From Paraburkholderia fungorum (GTDB taxonomy: Bacteria > Pseudomonadota > Gammaproteobacteria > Burkholderiales > Burkholderiaceae), in NCBI RefSeq assembly GCF_902833645.1, contig NZ_CADFGE010000005.1, positions 186,001 through 250,000 of the forward strand: a DNA stretch of 64,000 nt, given 5' to 3'. A program made the translations under genes and the position numbers. The notes under the pieces were generated by a model. That model had not been told where the DNA came from. It searched no databases and worked only from the letters and a program-made list of their open reading frames with translations. Position 1 is the first letter of the stretch; the number at the start of each line of letters is the position of its first letter. This document shows, piece after piece, positions 16,828 to 25,880 of this stretch.

Positions 16828-17697
16828 ATGAAGATCTGCCGCTTTAATGAAAACCGCCTTGGTCTTGTAGAAGGCGATGTAGTCAGGGACGTAACGGAAG
16901 CTCTCCAGGTCCTTCCTTCGGCTCATTATCCGTTTCCTGAACATGATGTACTGATCGCGAATCTGGAGCAGGTTCGACACGCAGCATTGGAGATAGCGCC
17001 GCGCGCGCGGTCGATTCCGCTCTCTGAGGTTGCGCTGTTGAGTCCGGTCGCAAACCCTGGAAAGATTGTCGCAGCCCCGGTGAACTACCAGAAGCACCTG
17101 AAAGAAGTGCTCGGCGATGCGAATCTGCATCATGACAACCAGATTAACCATATCCAGCGCGCGGGCCTGTTTCTGAAAGCGACGAGCTCGCTCGTCGGTG
17201 CATCCCAAGGCGTTGCGCTGCGCAAGCTCGATCGTCGCAACGATCACGAAGTCGAACTCGCCGTCGTCATCGGGAAAACAGCCGCGAACGTGTCGAAGGA
17301 AGATGCACTCAAGTACGTTGCCGGCTATTGCATCGGTCTGGATATCACGATTCGGGGCCCGGAAGAGCGCAGCTTCCGCAAATCTCCGGATTCGTACACG
17401 GTATTGGGACCGTGGCTCGTCACGAGCGACGAGCTTCCGGACCCGGGCAATCTCGGATTCTCCATTGCGGTCAACGGGGAGATCCGTCAGCAATCCAACA
17501 CCAGTGAGCTGATTCTCGGTGTGCCGGAACTGATCGAATTTGCTTCCTCTTTCTATACCCTGTACCCCGGCGACGTGATCATTACCGGTACGCCCGAAGG
17601 TGTTGCGTCGATTCGGCCGGGTGACAGCATGTTTGCCGAGTTCGATGCCATTGGCTCGATGCGCGTAGATGTTCGAAGCAGCGGGATCGGGGCTTGA
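16828..17697 (+). CDS. FAH-family acylpyruvate hydrolase (fumaryl- or maleylpyruvate)
   Basis: 289 residues. The C-terminal FAH domain shows IVAAPVNYQKHLKEV near residue 76, DHEVELAVVIGK near residue 139 (the E.E metal ligands), AGYCIGLDIT near residue 167 and ITGTPEGV near residue 251. In gentisate pathways such enzymes split fumarylpyruvate to fumarate and pyruvate, or maleylpyruvate directly to maleate and pyruvate. No maleylpyruvate isomerase is encoded in the island, which favours direct maleylpyruvate hydrolysis or an isomerase elsewhere. Two bases separate it from the dioxygenase start. Confidence 0.85.
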   Translation: MKICRFNENRLGLVEGDVVRDVTEALQVLPSAHYPFPEHDVLIANLEQVRHAALEIAPRARSIPLSEVALLSPVANPGKIVAAPVNYQKHLKEVLGDANLHHDNQINHIQRAGLFLKATSSLVGASQGVALRKLDRRNDHEVELAVVIGKTAANVSKEDALKYVAGYCIGLDITIRGPEERSFRKSPDSYTVLGPWLVTSDELPDPGNLGFSIAVNGEIRQQSNTSELILGVPELIEFASSFYTLYPGDVIITGTPEGVASIRPGDSMFAEFDAIGSMRVDVRSSGIGA

Positions 17698-17699
17698 CC

Positions 17700-18761
17700 A
17701 TGCAGACACCCGATATTCAACTGGCCAGGGACACGGACGATCCGAAACGCCTGGCGCTATACGGGCGACTCAACGAACAGAATTCGGCGCCCTTGTGGGC
17801 TGTGATGGCCCAGCTCGTGACGCCCGAGCCGAGGCCGCGCAGCGTTGCACATAAGTGGGACTACCTGGATATGCGCAAGCTGCTCCTTGAGGCAGGAGAG
17901 CTGATTACCGCGAAGGAGGCGGAGCGCCGGGTTCTGGTGCTCGAGAACCCGGGCATCCGTGGGATGTCACAGATCACCCAGAGCCTGTATGCCGGCCTTC
18001 AGCTGATCCTGCCGGGCGAAGTGGCACCAAGCCATCGACACGCCGCGGCCGCCCTGCGTCTGATTATCGAAGGTCAGGGCGGATATACAGCAGTTAGCGG
18101 CGAACGCATCCCGATGTCCCCGGGTGACTTTATCGTGACGCCCTCCTGGACCTTCCATGACCATGGCAATCTCGGCGAGGACCCCGTCATCTGGCTTGAT
18201 GGCCTTGACGTCCCAATCGTCAACCTCTTTGACGCGAGTTTCGCCGAAGCCTATCCCTCCGGCGAGACACAGCAGGTCGAACGGTCCGCGGGAGACGCAC
18301 TTGCCCGCTACGGTTCGAACATGCTGCCGATCGGGTACGTCCCGGAGGGCAGTTCCTCCCCGGTTTTTCATTACCCGTACTCGAGGGTGAAGGAAGCGTT
18401 CCGACAACTGGCGTGCGGTGGTGTGGATGACTGTCACGGTATCAAGCTCCAGTACACCAATCCCACGACGGGCGGATATCCGATGCCGACGATGGGTGCG
18501 TTCATTCAGCAGTTGCCAGTCCGATTCAATGGCCGACCGTACCGGTGTACCGATGCCACGGTTTATTGCGTGCGAGAAGGGCAGGGTACAAGCACGATAA
18601 ACGGTGAGCTTATCGAATGGAACGTGGGTGACGTATTCGTTGCGCCGTCGTGGAGCGTGACTTCACACCGGACGACCGAGCACGCAGTCCTTTTCAGCTT
18701 CTCTGACCGGCCCGCGCAAAAGGCACTTGGACTTTGGCGCGAGCAACGGCTTGACGACTGA
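17700..18761 (+). CDS. Gentisate 1,2-dioxygenase
   Basis: 353 residues from ATG 17700. A bicupin: first cupin with SHRHAAAALRLIIEGQGG near residue 115 (His-x-His Fe ligands) and FHDHGN near residue 155; second cupin CVREGQGTSTINGELIEW near residue 290 and APSWSVTSHRTTEHAVLFSF at the end. Length and motifs match gentisate dioxygenase (Fe(II), O2, giving maleylpyruvate), and 1-hydroxy-2-naphthoate dioxygenase is the nearest alternative. It follows the FAH gene by two bases, so both are one transcription unit with the hydroxylase. Confidence 0.9.
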   Translation: MQTPDIQLARDTDDPKRLALYGRLNEQNSAPLWAVMAQLVTPEPRPRSVAHKWDYLDMRKLLLEAGELITAKEAERRVLVLENPGIRGMSQITQSLYAGLQLILPGEVAPSHRHAAAALRLIIEGQGGYTAVSGERIPMSPGDFIVTPSWTFHDHGNLGEDPVIWLDGLDVPIVNLFDASFAEAYPSGETQQVERSAGDALARYGSNMLPIGYVPEGSSSPVFHYPYSRVKEAFRQLACGGVDDCHGIKLQYTNPTTGGYPMPTMGAFIQQLPVRFNGRPYRCTDATVYCVREGQGTSTINGELIEWNVGDVFVAPSWSVTSHRTTEHAVLFSFSDRPAQKALGLWREQRLDD

Positions 18762-18986
18762 GCGTCACCGCGCTCCGGGGCCGTGCTGAACCTTGGCGCG
18801 GAAATTCGGACATCGCGAATGTCACGGTAGTTGCCCTTGATGATGGGCCGGTGGCATGCGCGGAGTTCAACTCTGGAGTACAGAATAAATCAGGATTGAC
18901 CCCACGATGTGCTGGCGTGCCGTAAGCGCCGTGCAGAGCATTTCGAATGTTCGCCATAAGAGCGACAGCAAGTGAGGAGACGAAGT

Positions 18987-20063
18987 ATGTTTGCAATGAA
19001 TGCGTGGTACGTGGCTGGGTGGGATCATGAGATTGGCCGTCAGCTCACGCCGAAGAAGGTATGCGGCATTTCTATTGTCGTCTACAGAAAACTGGATGGC
19101 TCCGCAGCGGCGCTCGAGGATGCCTGTTGGCATCGCTTGCTGCCCCTGTCACTTGGAACACTGAATGGTGATGCTGTCACGTGCGGCTACCACGGATTGG
19201 TGTTTGCAGCTGACGGCCGTTGCATCCAGATGCCATCACAGGAGACCCTGAACCCATCGGCCTGCGTGCGGTCTTTTCCCGTCGTCGAGCGACATCGGTT
19301 TGTCTGGGTCTGGATGGGCGACCCACAGCTGGCGGACGAAGCGCTCGTTCCTAACCTGTTCCAGAATGACAGCCCCGATTGGGCCGGTGACGGTGGGACG
19401 ACACCTCTTCAATGCGATTATCGTCTGCTGATCGACAATCTCATGGATCTTACCCACGAGACCTTCGTCCATCACGGCAGTATCGGTAATCGCGCCGTTG
19501 CTGAAGCGCCCTTTACCGTTTCCCGTACAGAACACACTGTCGAGGTGACGCGCTGGATGGTCAACATCGAGCCGCCCCCCTTCTTCAAAAAGCAACTTGG
19601 AAAGGAGGGGCCGGTAGACCGGTGGCAACACATCACATTTCATGCTCCTGGCACCGTCACGATTGACGTCGGTGTCGCGCCGACGGGCACGGGCGCGCCT
19701 GAGGGCGATCGTAGCCGGGGCATCACGGGCTTCGTGATTCATGTGAGCACGCCGGAGACCGAGACCTCATGCGTCTACTACTGGGCAATCGTACGGAACT
19801 ACAAGCTCAGCAGCCAGCGCCTCACGACAGAGTGGCGCGAGGCGGTACGCTCAATTTTTGCTGAAGATAAGGCGATTCTCGAAGCACAGCAGGGCGCGGT
19901 GTCGCGCTATCCCGATCGAGAATTCTATCCGCTTAACGTCGATGGCGGAGCCATACTGGCGCGCCGTTACATCGACCGGCTTGTGGAACGTGAGCGGCAG
20001 GGAAGGACCGGCAAAAATCCGGTCATTCCCATTGTCTCTATCGGTTCGCAAGCAGCGGAGTAG
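18987..20063 (+). CDS. VanA-like Rieske oxygenase (aromatic O-demethylase type)
   Basis: 358 residues from ATG 18987 (AGGAG site). Rieske [2Fe-2S] ligands C47-x-H49 and C66-x2-H69 (CWH and CGYHG), and a mononuclear iron site D154-x2-H157-x4-H162 (MDLTHETFVHH). Length and the DxxHxxxxH spacing match the VanA/DdmC class, which removes methyl groups from methoxybenzoates, releasing formaldehyde. With 3-hydroxybenzoate hydroxylase upstream, a 3-methoxybenzoate-like substrate is a reasonable guess; vanillate is the alternative. The reductase follows after 4 bases. Confidence 0.8.
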   Translation: MFAMNAWYVAGWDHEIGRQLTPKKVCGISIVVYRKLDGSAAALEDACWHRLLPLSLGTLNGDAVTCGYHGLVFAADGRCIQMPSQETLNPSACVRSFPVVERHRFVWVWMGDPQLADEALVPNLFQNDSPDWAGDGGTTPLQCDYRLLIDNLMDLTHETFVHHGSIGNRAVAEAPFTVSRTEHTVEVTRWMVNIEPPPFFKKQLGKEGPVDRWQHITFHAPGTVTIDVGVAPTGTGAPEGDRSRGITGFVIHVSTPETETSCVYYWAIVRNYKLSSQRLTTEWREAVRSIFAEDKAILEAQQGAVSRYPDREFYPLNVDGGAILARRYIDRLVERERQGRTGKNPVIPIVSIGSQAAE

Positions 20064-20067
20064 CGAC

Positions 20068-21021
20068 ATGAAATACGTACAAGCTGTGTATGTCACTCGC
20101 GTCGAGCAGGTATGTGACGACGTCCGTCTTATCGAGCTCGACTTCAGGGCGCCTCTTGCATTCCAGCCGGGAAGCCACGTTGATGTTCTTTGTCAACTGG
20201 AATCGGGTACCCAGTCGAGGTCCTATTCGCTGATCGGCACGCAGAATGGTGGATCGAAGGGGCTCATCGCAGTGCGACGCGTGGAAGCGTCGCGGGGCGG
20301 TTCGGCTTTCATGTGGCGCCTGCGCGAAGGCGATGCGCTCCGGATTGACGGTCCGCATAACGCGTTTCCGCTGTCGACGCACGCGGTACCGCGGATCCTC
20401 GTGGCGGGCGGTATCGGCATTACTCCTATCGTAGGGATGGTCGAGCAGTTGCTGACTGCCCGCGCGGAGTTTCGTCTTGTTTATGCTGGCCGGAATCGCA
20501 AATCCATGCCGTTTCTCAACCAGTTAGAGACGCGTCTGGGTCGTGCAATAGAGATTTATGACGCCAGCCTGGATGAGGTCGTTTCCTTCGAAAATCTGCT
20601 GGACGGATTGGATCGCGACGCAGAGATGTACGTCTGCGGCCCTGTCGGTATGTTGACCGCGGCGAGGAATGCATGGGTTGCTGATGGTCGACGAAGCGCC
20701 GATCTGCGGTTCGAGTCATTTGCCAATGGTGGCGCATATCCAAATCGCCCGTTCACGCTAAAGGTGCCCCGGCTCGGAATAGAGGTCGGCGTCGGCGCAG
20801 ACGAGACCGTGCTTGATGCGCTGGAAGCTGCCGGCGCCGACCCGCTTTTCAATTGCAGAAAGGGCGAGTGCGGGTTGTGTGCTGTACAGGTTGTCCAATC
20901 CACGGGCGAAATCGATCACCGTGATGTGTTCCTGTCCGATGAGCAAAAGCGGGCAGGCGTAAAGATGTGCGCCTGTGTGTCGCGGGTCAATGGGGGAAGC
21001 CTCACCGTAGACCTTCCTTAA
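20068..21021 (+). CDS. VanB-like oxygenase reductase
   Basis: 317 residues. Class IA-type reductase with FMN motif RSYSL near residue 51, nucleotide-binding ILVAGGIGITP near residue 111, and a C-terminal plant-type [2Fe-2S] ferredoxin domain with NCRKGECGLC near residue 264 and CACVS near residue 302. It transfers electrons from NAD(P)H to the Rieske oxygenase encoded immediately before it. No flavodoxin or separate ferredoxin gene is needed for this two-component arrangement. Confidence 0.85.
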   Translation: MKYVQAVYVTRVEQVCDDVRLIELDFRAPLAFQPGSHVDVLCQLESGTQSRSYSLIGTQNGGSKGLIAVRRVEASRGGSAFMWRLREGDALRIDGPHNAFPLSTHAVPRILVAGGIGITPIVGMVEQLLTARAEFRLVYAGRNRKSMPFLNQLETRLGRAIEIYDASLDEVVSFENLLDGLDRDAEMYVCGPVGMLTAARNAWVADGRRSADLRFESFANGGAYPNRPFTLKVPRLGIEVGVGADETVLDALEAAGADPLFNCRKGECGLCAVQVVQSTGEIDHRDVFLSDEQKRAGVKMCACVSRVNGGSLTVDLP

Positions 21022-21108
21022 GCCGTTTGACGTATCTCTCGACTGACGCGTCAGCCGGTTCGAAGCTGATTAACAAAAAGAGCGGCTCGCAGCCGCACGG
21101 AGACAAAT

Positions 21109-22425
21109 ATGAGTACATCATCGGCCTCAATACAGGTGCACGAGGTCATAGACGCCCGACCGCTGAGTCGCCTGCAGTTTTATGCCATATCGCTTTGTAT
21201 ATTAACGGCGGTTCTGGACGGCTTCGATACACAGATCATTGGTATGTTGGCCCCGGTCATTTCGCGGGGGATCGGAGTGCCCGTTACCCATTTTGGTCCA
21301 GTATTCAGTGCCGGGCTGCTTGGTATGCTTCTCGGGGCAGTCTCGCTTGGCCCCCTTGCCGATCGATTTGGCCGCAAGACGATGATCGTTCTTTCGACCG
21401 TGCTTTTTGGAGCACTTTCGATCGCGACCGCGTATGTCGAAACGTATGATCAGCTCCTGATATTGCGCTTCCTCACTGGAGTCGGATTGGGTGGGGCACT
21501 TCCTAATGCGATTTCGTTGGCGTCGGAATACGCCCCGCGGCGGCATAGCCGAACCATTGTCGCCACCCTGATGTGCGGTATGCCGTTAGGTGCGGTGCTG
21601 GGTGGCGTGATCAGCGCGACACTGATCCCCATTCACGGCTGGCAGTCTGTATTCATCGTCGGTGGTTCATTGCCTCTTGCGGTCGCTTTACTATCTCTCA
21701 CCCTAATGCCAGAGTCGCCTCGCTTTCTCGTGTTACGCGGGGGCAAACAGCGACAACTGGGCGCAATTGTTCGGCGAATAGCACCGGACCTGGACCCGTC
21801 TCTGGTGCGCTACGCGCCGGAGGATGCCGCAGCCCGCGTGCCGCTGCGCGACCTGTTCGCACGTGAGCACGCTGTCCAGACGTTGCTGCTCTGGATACCC
21901 TATTTTATGAACCTTGTCGTACTGTATTTCATCGTAAGCTGGATGCCGGCCGTACTGTCCTCGGCTCAGCACTCCGTTTCTGCAGGAATCCGTTCCGTGG
22001 CGCTGTTCAGTCTGGGCGGTGTCGTGGGCTGTCTGCTGCAGGGTCCGTTGATGAACCGGTTCGGTACGCGAAGGGTACTCATCTCGGAGCTCGTTGCATA
22101 TATGCTGCTTGCCGTGACGCTGGCAAGCTCGGCAGGCAATGCTCACACGGTCGTCGTCGTGAGCGTCCTGATGGGCGTGGCTGTACAGGGTGTCCAGGCG
22201 GGACTGAACGCGCTAGCCGCCGAGATATATCCGATCCACATGAGGGCTACGGGCGTCGGATGCGCCGTCGGCATTGGGCGCATCGGTTCTATCTGCGGTC
22301 CGCTGATCGGCGGAATTCTCCTTGAACTGCATTGGAGCGTCAGCGAAGTGTTCCTTGCAGGCATTGTCCCGGCGGTCGTCGCGGCAGTTGCTGTTGCGCT
22401 GCGTAGAAGCGCCCGGCGTGAATAG
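21109..22425 (+). CDS. MFS aromatic acid:H+ symporter (AAHS family)
   Basis: 438 residues, 12 predicted membrane helices. The helix-1 motif LDGFDTQIIG is the hallmark of the PcaK/BenK/MhpT group, and ADRFGRK lies in the loop after helix 2. A large central loop (residues about 200-240) separates the halves. It would import the aromatic acid used by the island. It lies 87 bases after the reductase on the same strand and is followed by a porin gene, pairing inner- and outer-membrane uptake. Confidence 0.85.
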   Translation: MSTSSASIQVHEVIDARPLSRLQFYAISLCILTAVLDGFDTQIIGMLAPVISRGIGVPVTHFGPVFSAGLLGMLLGAVSLGPLADRFGRKTMIVLSTVLFGALSIATAYVETYDQLLILRFLTGVGLGGALPNAISLASEYAPRRHSRTIVATLMCGMPLGAVLGGVISATLIPIHGWQSVFIVGGSLPLAVALLSLTLMPESPRFLVLRGGKQRQLGAIVRRIAPDLDPSLVRYAPEDAAARVPLRDLFAREHAVQTLLLWIPYFMNLVVLYFIVSWMPAVLSSAQHSVSAGIRSVALFSLGGVVGCLLQGPLMNRFGTRRVLISELVAYMLLAVTLASSAGNAHTVVVVSVLMGVAVQGVQAGLNALAAEIYPIHMRATGVGCAVGIGRIGSICGPLIGGILLELHWSVSEVFLAGIVPAVVAAVAVALRRSARRE

Positions 22426-22509
22426 AGTCTGAGCTCAGCAAGCGAACTGAACGGCACTCGAGTAGCCCAAATATAGGGCTGTTCAATTATTATAAAATTC
22501 GGAGATCTA

Positions 22510-23640
22510 ATGAAACAATACATCATCGCAGGTTTGGCAGTCTGCACGGCGACGCCGGCATTGGCGCAAAGTAGCGTCACCCTCTACGGGATTATTGATA
22601 CAGGGGTCGAATATGTTACGCACGCAAATGCCAAGGGAGATTCAATTGTTCGAATGCCTGGTGTTACGGGTTCACTCCCATCGCGCTGGGGTTTGCGTGG
22701 AGCGGAAGATCTTGGGGGCGGCCTTCAGGCTCTCTTCGTGCTGGAAAACGGATTCAACCCGCGTGGAGGGGATCTGGGACAAGGCGGGCGCCTGTTCGGA
22801 AGACAGGCCTGGGTTGGAATCAAATCATCTACGTGGGGGACGCTCTCCTTCGGCCGGCAATATTCGATGGCGTACTGGGGAATCCAGGAATCTGACATTC
22901 TCGGCCCAAACATCTATGCAATAGCATCGTTTGATGCATACCTGCCTAATGCGCGTAGCGACAACGCAGTTGTCTATCAGAGTGCTACCTATTACGGGCT
23001 GAGCTTCGGCGCGACCTATTCTTTTGGCAGGGACTCCGCCGGAACCGGGAACGCTCCAGGGCAGGGTACTTGCGCGGGTAGTGTTGCGGGCCAGTTTACT
23101 GCGTGCAGGCAATGGAGCGCCCGTTTGAAATACGATGGAGGTAATTTCGGCGCATCGGCTGTCTACGATGAACAGAGAGGTGGCGCGAACGCGACTGCGA
23201 GCTTTTTCGATGGTGTGGCGGCGGTACCGATCACGGCAAGCGGTGATAAGGACGCGCGCATCGAAGCGAACGGTTGGGCAAAGATCGGACCGGCGAGACT
23301 GGGTGCGGGATGGATCGCCCGGACGGTAACGGGGCCCGGCGTTGAGGGCGTCCGTGCGAACCTCTTTTACGCCGGGGCAAGTATTCAGGCCACACCAGCG
23401 GTTATCGTTGATGGCGAGATGTACCGCATGATCGTGTCCCAGCACGATACCCGCGGCACCTTGGGGACGCTGCGCCTTACCTATCTGCTATCAAAAAGCA
23501 CTGCCGTATACGCGCAAGGCGCTTACCTCGATAACAGCGCCAGGGCGCAGTTTACCGTTAGCTCGGGCGGCGGAGGCACGACGCCGGCGGCGGGCGACGG
23601 TCAGTTCGGGGCCATGGTAGGGATCAGACACAGCTTCTAA
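22510..23640 (+). CDS. Gram-negative general porin (Porin_4/OmpC-like)
   Basis: 376 residues. Signal peptide with cleavage after ATPALA, then SSVTLYGIIDTGVEYVTHA, SRWGLRGAEDLGGGLQA, FGRQAWVGI and a final strand ending in HSF, the standard pattern of Burkholderiaceae trimeric porins. It follows the transporter gene after 84 bases, so it probably serves outer-membrane entry of the same aromatic substrate. Confidence 0.9.
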   Translation: MKQYIIAGLAVCTATPALAQSSVTLYGIIDTGVEYVTHANAKGDSIVRMPGVTGSLPSRWGLRGAEDLGGGLQALFVLENGFNPRGGDLGQGGRLFGRQAWVGIKSSTWGTLSFGRQYSMAYWGIQESDILGPNIYAIASFDAYLPNARSDNAVVYQSATYYGLSFGATYSFGRDSAGTGNAPGQGTCAGSVAGQFTACRQWSARLKYDGGNFGASAVYDEQRGGANATASFFDGVAAVPITASGDKDARIEANGWAKIGPARLGAGWIARTVTGPGVEGVRANLFYAGASIQATPAVIVDGEMYRMIVSQHDTRGTLGTLRLTYLLSKSTAVYAQGAYLDNSARAQFTVSSGGGGTTPAAGDGQFGAMVGIRHSF

Positions 23641-23728
23641 GGCACGCAACGCTCCGTGACCGGGACGCGCGGGGATACTGCGCCCCGGTTCGCTCACGTC
23701 CTATCGACTGAAATCTGTAAAGCACCGC

Positions 23729-24397
23729 ATGATGAACAAATTCACCGTACATACGGGTCTGGTTGTACCTCTCGATCGGGAGAACGTGGACACGGACGCG
23801 ATCATTCCGAAGCAATTCATGAAGTCGATCAGGCGGACGGGATATGGCCCACACGCATTCGATCAATGGCGCTATCTCGACCACGGCGAGCCGGGGATGG
23901 ACAATTCAACACGTCCCCTGAATCAGGAATTCATACTCAACCAACCCCGTTATCAGGGCGCATCGATCCTGTTGACGCGGCGCAACTTCGGCTGCGGGAG
24001 CTCCCGTGAGCATGCGCCCTGGGCGTTGGAGCAGTTCGGCTTCCGGGCATTAATCGGACCGGGCTTCGCGGAGATCTTTTACAACAATTGCTTTAAGAAC
24101 GGGTTATTGCCGATCGTGCTGCCGGAAGAGCAGGTGACACATCTGTTCGAGCAGACGCGCTCAAACTGCGGGTTTCAGTTGACCATTGATCTGGAACGGC
24201 AGCGCATAACTACGTCGGGTGGTGACGAGCACTCGTTCGAGGTCGAAGCGTTCAGGAAATATTGCCTGCTCAACGGCTACGACGACATCGCGCTCACTTT
24301 GCGTCACGCCGACCTGATTCGAAGTTTCGAGAAAAAGCGGATAGAGAGCCAACCGTGGCTCGCCAGACACCTGACATCTCCACTGATCGGAAAATGA
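23729..24397 (+). CDS. leuD: LeuD-like hydratase small subunit (orphan)
   Basis: 222 residues, the length of 3-isopropylmalate dehydratase small subunits. VVPLDRENVDTDAIIPKQFM near residue 11 and RRNFGCGSSREHAPWAL near residue 86 are the family signatures, with the substrate-recognition region around the GCGSSREH loop. No large (iron-sulfur) subunit is in the window, so a partner must be encoded elsewhere. In known maleylpyruvate-hydrolase pathways a LeuC/LeuD-like pair hydrates maleate to D-malate; this could be such a subunit. Leucine biosynthesis is the default alternative. Confidence 0.8.
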   Translation: MMNKFTVHTGLVVPLDRENVDTDAIIPKQFMKSIRRTGYGPHAFDQWRYLDHGEPGMDNSTRPLNQEFILNQPRYQGASILLTRRNFGCGSSREHAPWALEQFGFRALIGPGFAEIFYNNCFKNGLLPIVLPEEQVTHLFEQTRSNCGFQLTIDLERQRITTSGGDEHSFEVEAFRKYCLLNGYDDIALTLRHADLIRSFEKKRIESQPWLARHLTSPLIGK

Positions 24398-24523
24398 CCT
24401 GCGACTGGACAGTCGGGGATGCGTCTCAGATCCTGAAGCACTTCTACTGAATGGATTTCATCACGCTGCGTTGAGAACTGATAACGGAAGACGTGTCATC
24501 CAGTGTTCGCCGGGGATAGGGCT

Positions 24524-25666
24524 ATGAATAAAGTAATAACAATCAGGCTTCGGCTGCTCTTCGCGCTCGGATCATGCGCGATCCTGACGGTGACGTCGGC
24601 ATCACTGGCCGCGATCGAGTTGTTCGGCCGAAATATTTCGGGAACTCGATCAGATTTTCTCTTGAGCGGTGTGATCTTCGCATGCGCCGTCGGAACTGCC
24701 ATGTCGTTGTGGGCGACCGTTCATCTTCAACGCGTTGTCTGTGGCGGACTGATCCGCATGCGGAGGAACTTTGAGGAAATTACGAGGACACTGGATCTGT
24801 CGCAGCGATCAGCCAGTCCACGCATGGACGAGTTCGGTAGGGGCGCGTTGGCCTTCGACAAGCTGATGCATAGATTTGAAGGAACGGTGTCTTCAGTGCG
24901 ATTGTCAGCCGATGCCGTGGCCAGGGCAGCCGGCGAAATAGCGGCAGGCAACCTTGAACTTTCTGCACGTACGGAGGAACAGGCCGCGTCTCTGCAAGAG
25001 ACGGCATCAAGCATGACACAGATAGCTCAGACGGTAAGACAGAATGCGGAGAGCTCGCGCGAGGCAACCATGCTAGTCGGACAGGCCACCGAGGTCTCGG
25101 CCGCCGGAAGCAATATGGTTGTCGCGATGGGAGACACGATGAGGTGTATCAGCGAAAGCTCAAACAGAATCTCGCAAATTACCGGCCTTATTGAAGAACT
25201 GGCTTTCCAGACCAACATCCTCGCACTTAACGCTGCGGTTGAGGCGGTTCGCGCTGGCGAACAGGGAAAGGGCTTTGCCGTAGTGGCCGGCGAGGTCCGT
25301 AGCCTCGCTCAACGTTCGGCCGCGGCTGCCAAAGAAATCAAGGAAGTAATCTCTGCCTCCGTGGCCGGCATCGCACTCGGCTCACAACATATGGCAGACG
25401 TAAGCCAGGTCATGGATGGTATCAGGACGGCGGTTGGGCGCGTTTCCGGGATCATGGAGGAGATCGCAGGTGCGTCGGCAGAACAGAGCCATGGCATTGA
25501 CCAGGTGAGCCGGGCGATAGTTCAGATGGACTCGGTAACGCAGCAGAATGCAGCGCTGGTTGAGCAGGCGGCAGCAGCAGCCGAATCGCTTGACGACCAG
25601 GCACATAGGTTGAAGGCTGAGGTCGCCTTGTTTAGGTTTGCCCCGGATCAGGCGTCCGTCGGGTGA
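24524..25666 (+). CDS. Methyl-accepting chemotaxis protein without a periplasmic domain
   Basis: 380 residues from ATG 24524 (GGGGATAGG upstream). Two membrane segments (about residues 8-35 and 45-70) are separated by only about ten residues, leaving no room for a ligand-binding domain. A HAMP-like part with MRRNFEEITRTLDL follows, then a complete signalling domain with the hairpin tip QTNILALNAAVEAVRAGEQG and KGFAVVAGEVRSLAQRSA. Sensing would have to be cytoplasmic, in the membrane or through a partner. Its place inside the catabolic island suggests taxis to the island's substrate. Confidence 0.85.
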   Translation: MNKVITIRLRLLFALGSCAILTVTSASLAAIELFGRNISGTRSDFLLSGVIFACAVGTAMSLWATVHLQRVVCGGLIRMRRNFEEITRTLDLSQRSASPRMDEFGRGALAFDKLMHRFEGTVSSVRLSADAVARAAGEIAAGNLELSARTEEQAASLQETASSMTQIAQTVRQNAESSREATMLVGQATEVSAAGSNMVVAMGDTMRCISESSNRISQITGLIEELAFQTNILALNAAVEAVRAGEQGKGFAVVAGEVRSLAQRSAAAAKEIKEVISASVAGIALGSQHMADVSQVMDGIRTAVGRVSGIMEEIAGASAEQSHGIDQVSRAIVQMDSVTQQNAALVEQAAAAAESLDDQAHRLKAEVALFRFAPDQASVG

Positions 25667-25880
25667 CGGCATCCGTTATAGATGTGCGCTCCGGATAGCT
25701 TTGGCCTGCGCCTGATCGTTGCCCGTTAGTGGTCCGGAGTCGCCGGAATGCCAACGCTATCGCCTGTGGGGTTGCAGGACGTCATGCACAGATATCGCGG
25801 TGTCATGCTCAGGCAAGACGCCAGAGCGCTGCCTCCGTAACCTCCAGTTCGATACCGGGAAACGCTTGAGGAGGCAAATA

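Noticed and set aside
24524..25666. Possible truncation of the chemoreceptor gene
   Set aside because: The gene starts with a good ribosome site and basic-hydrophobic N-terminus and the frame is continuous, so it looks like a genuine short receptor.
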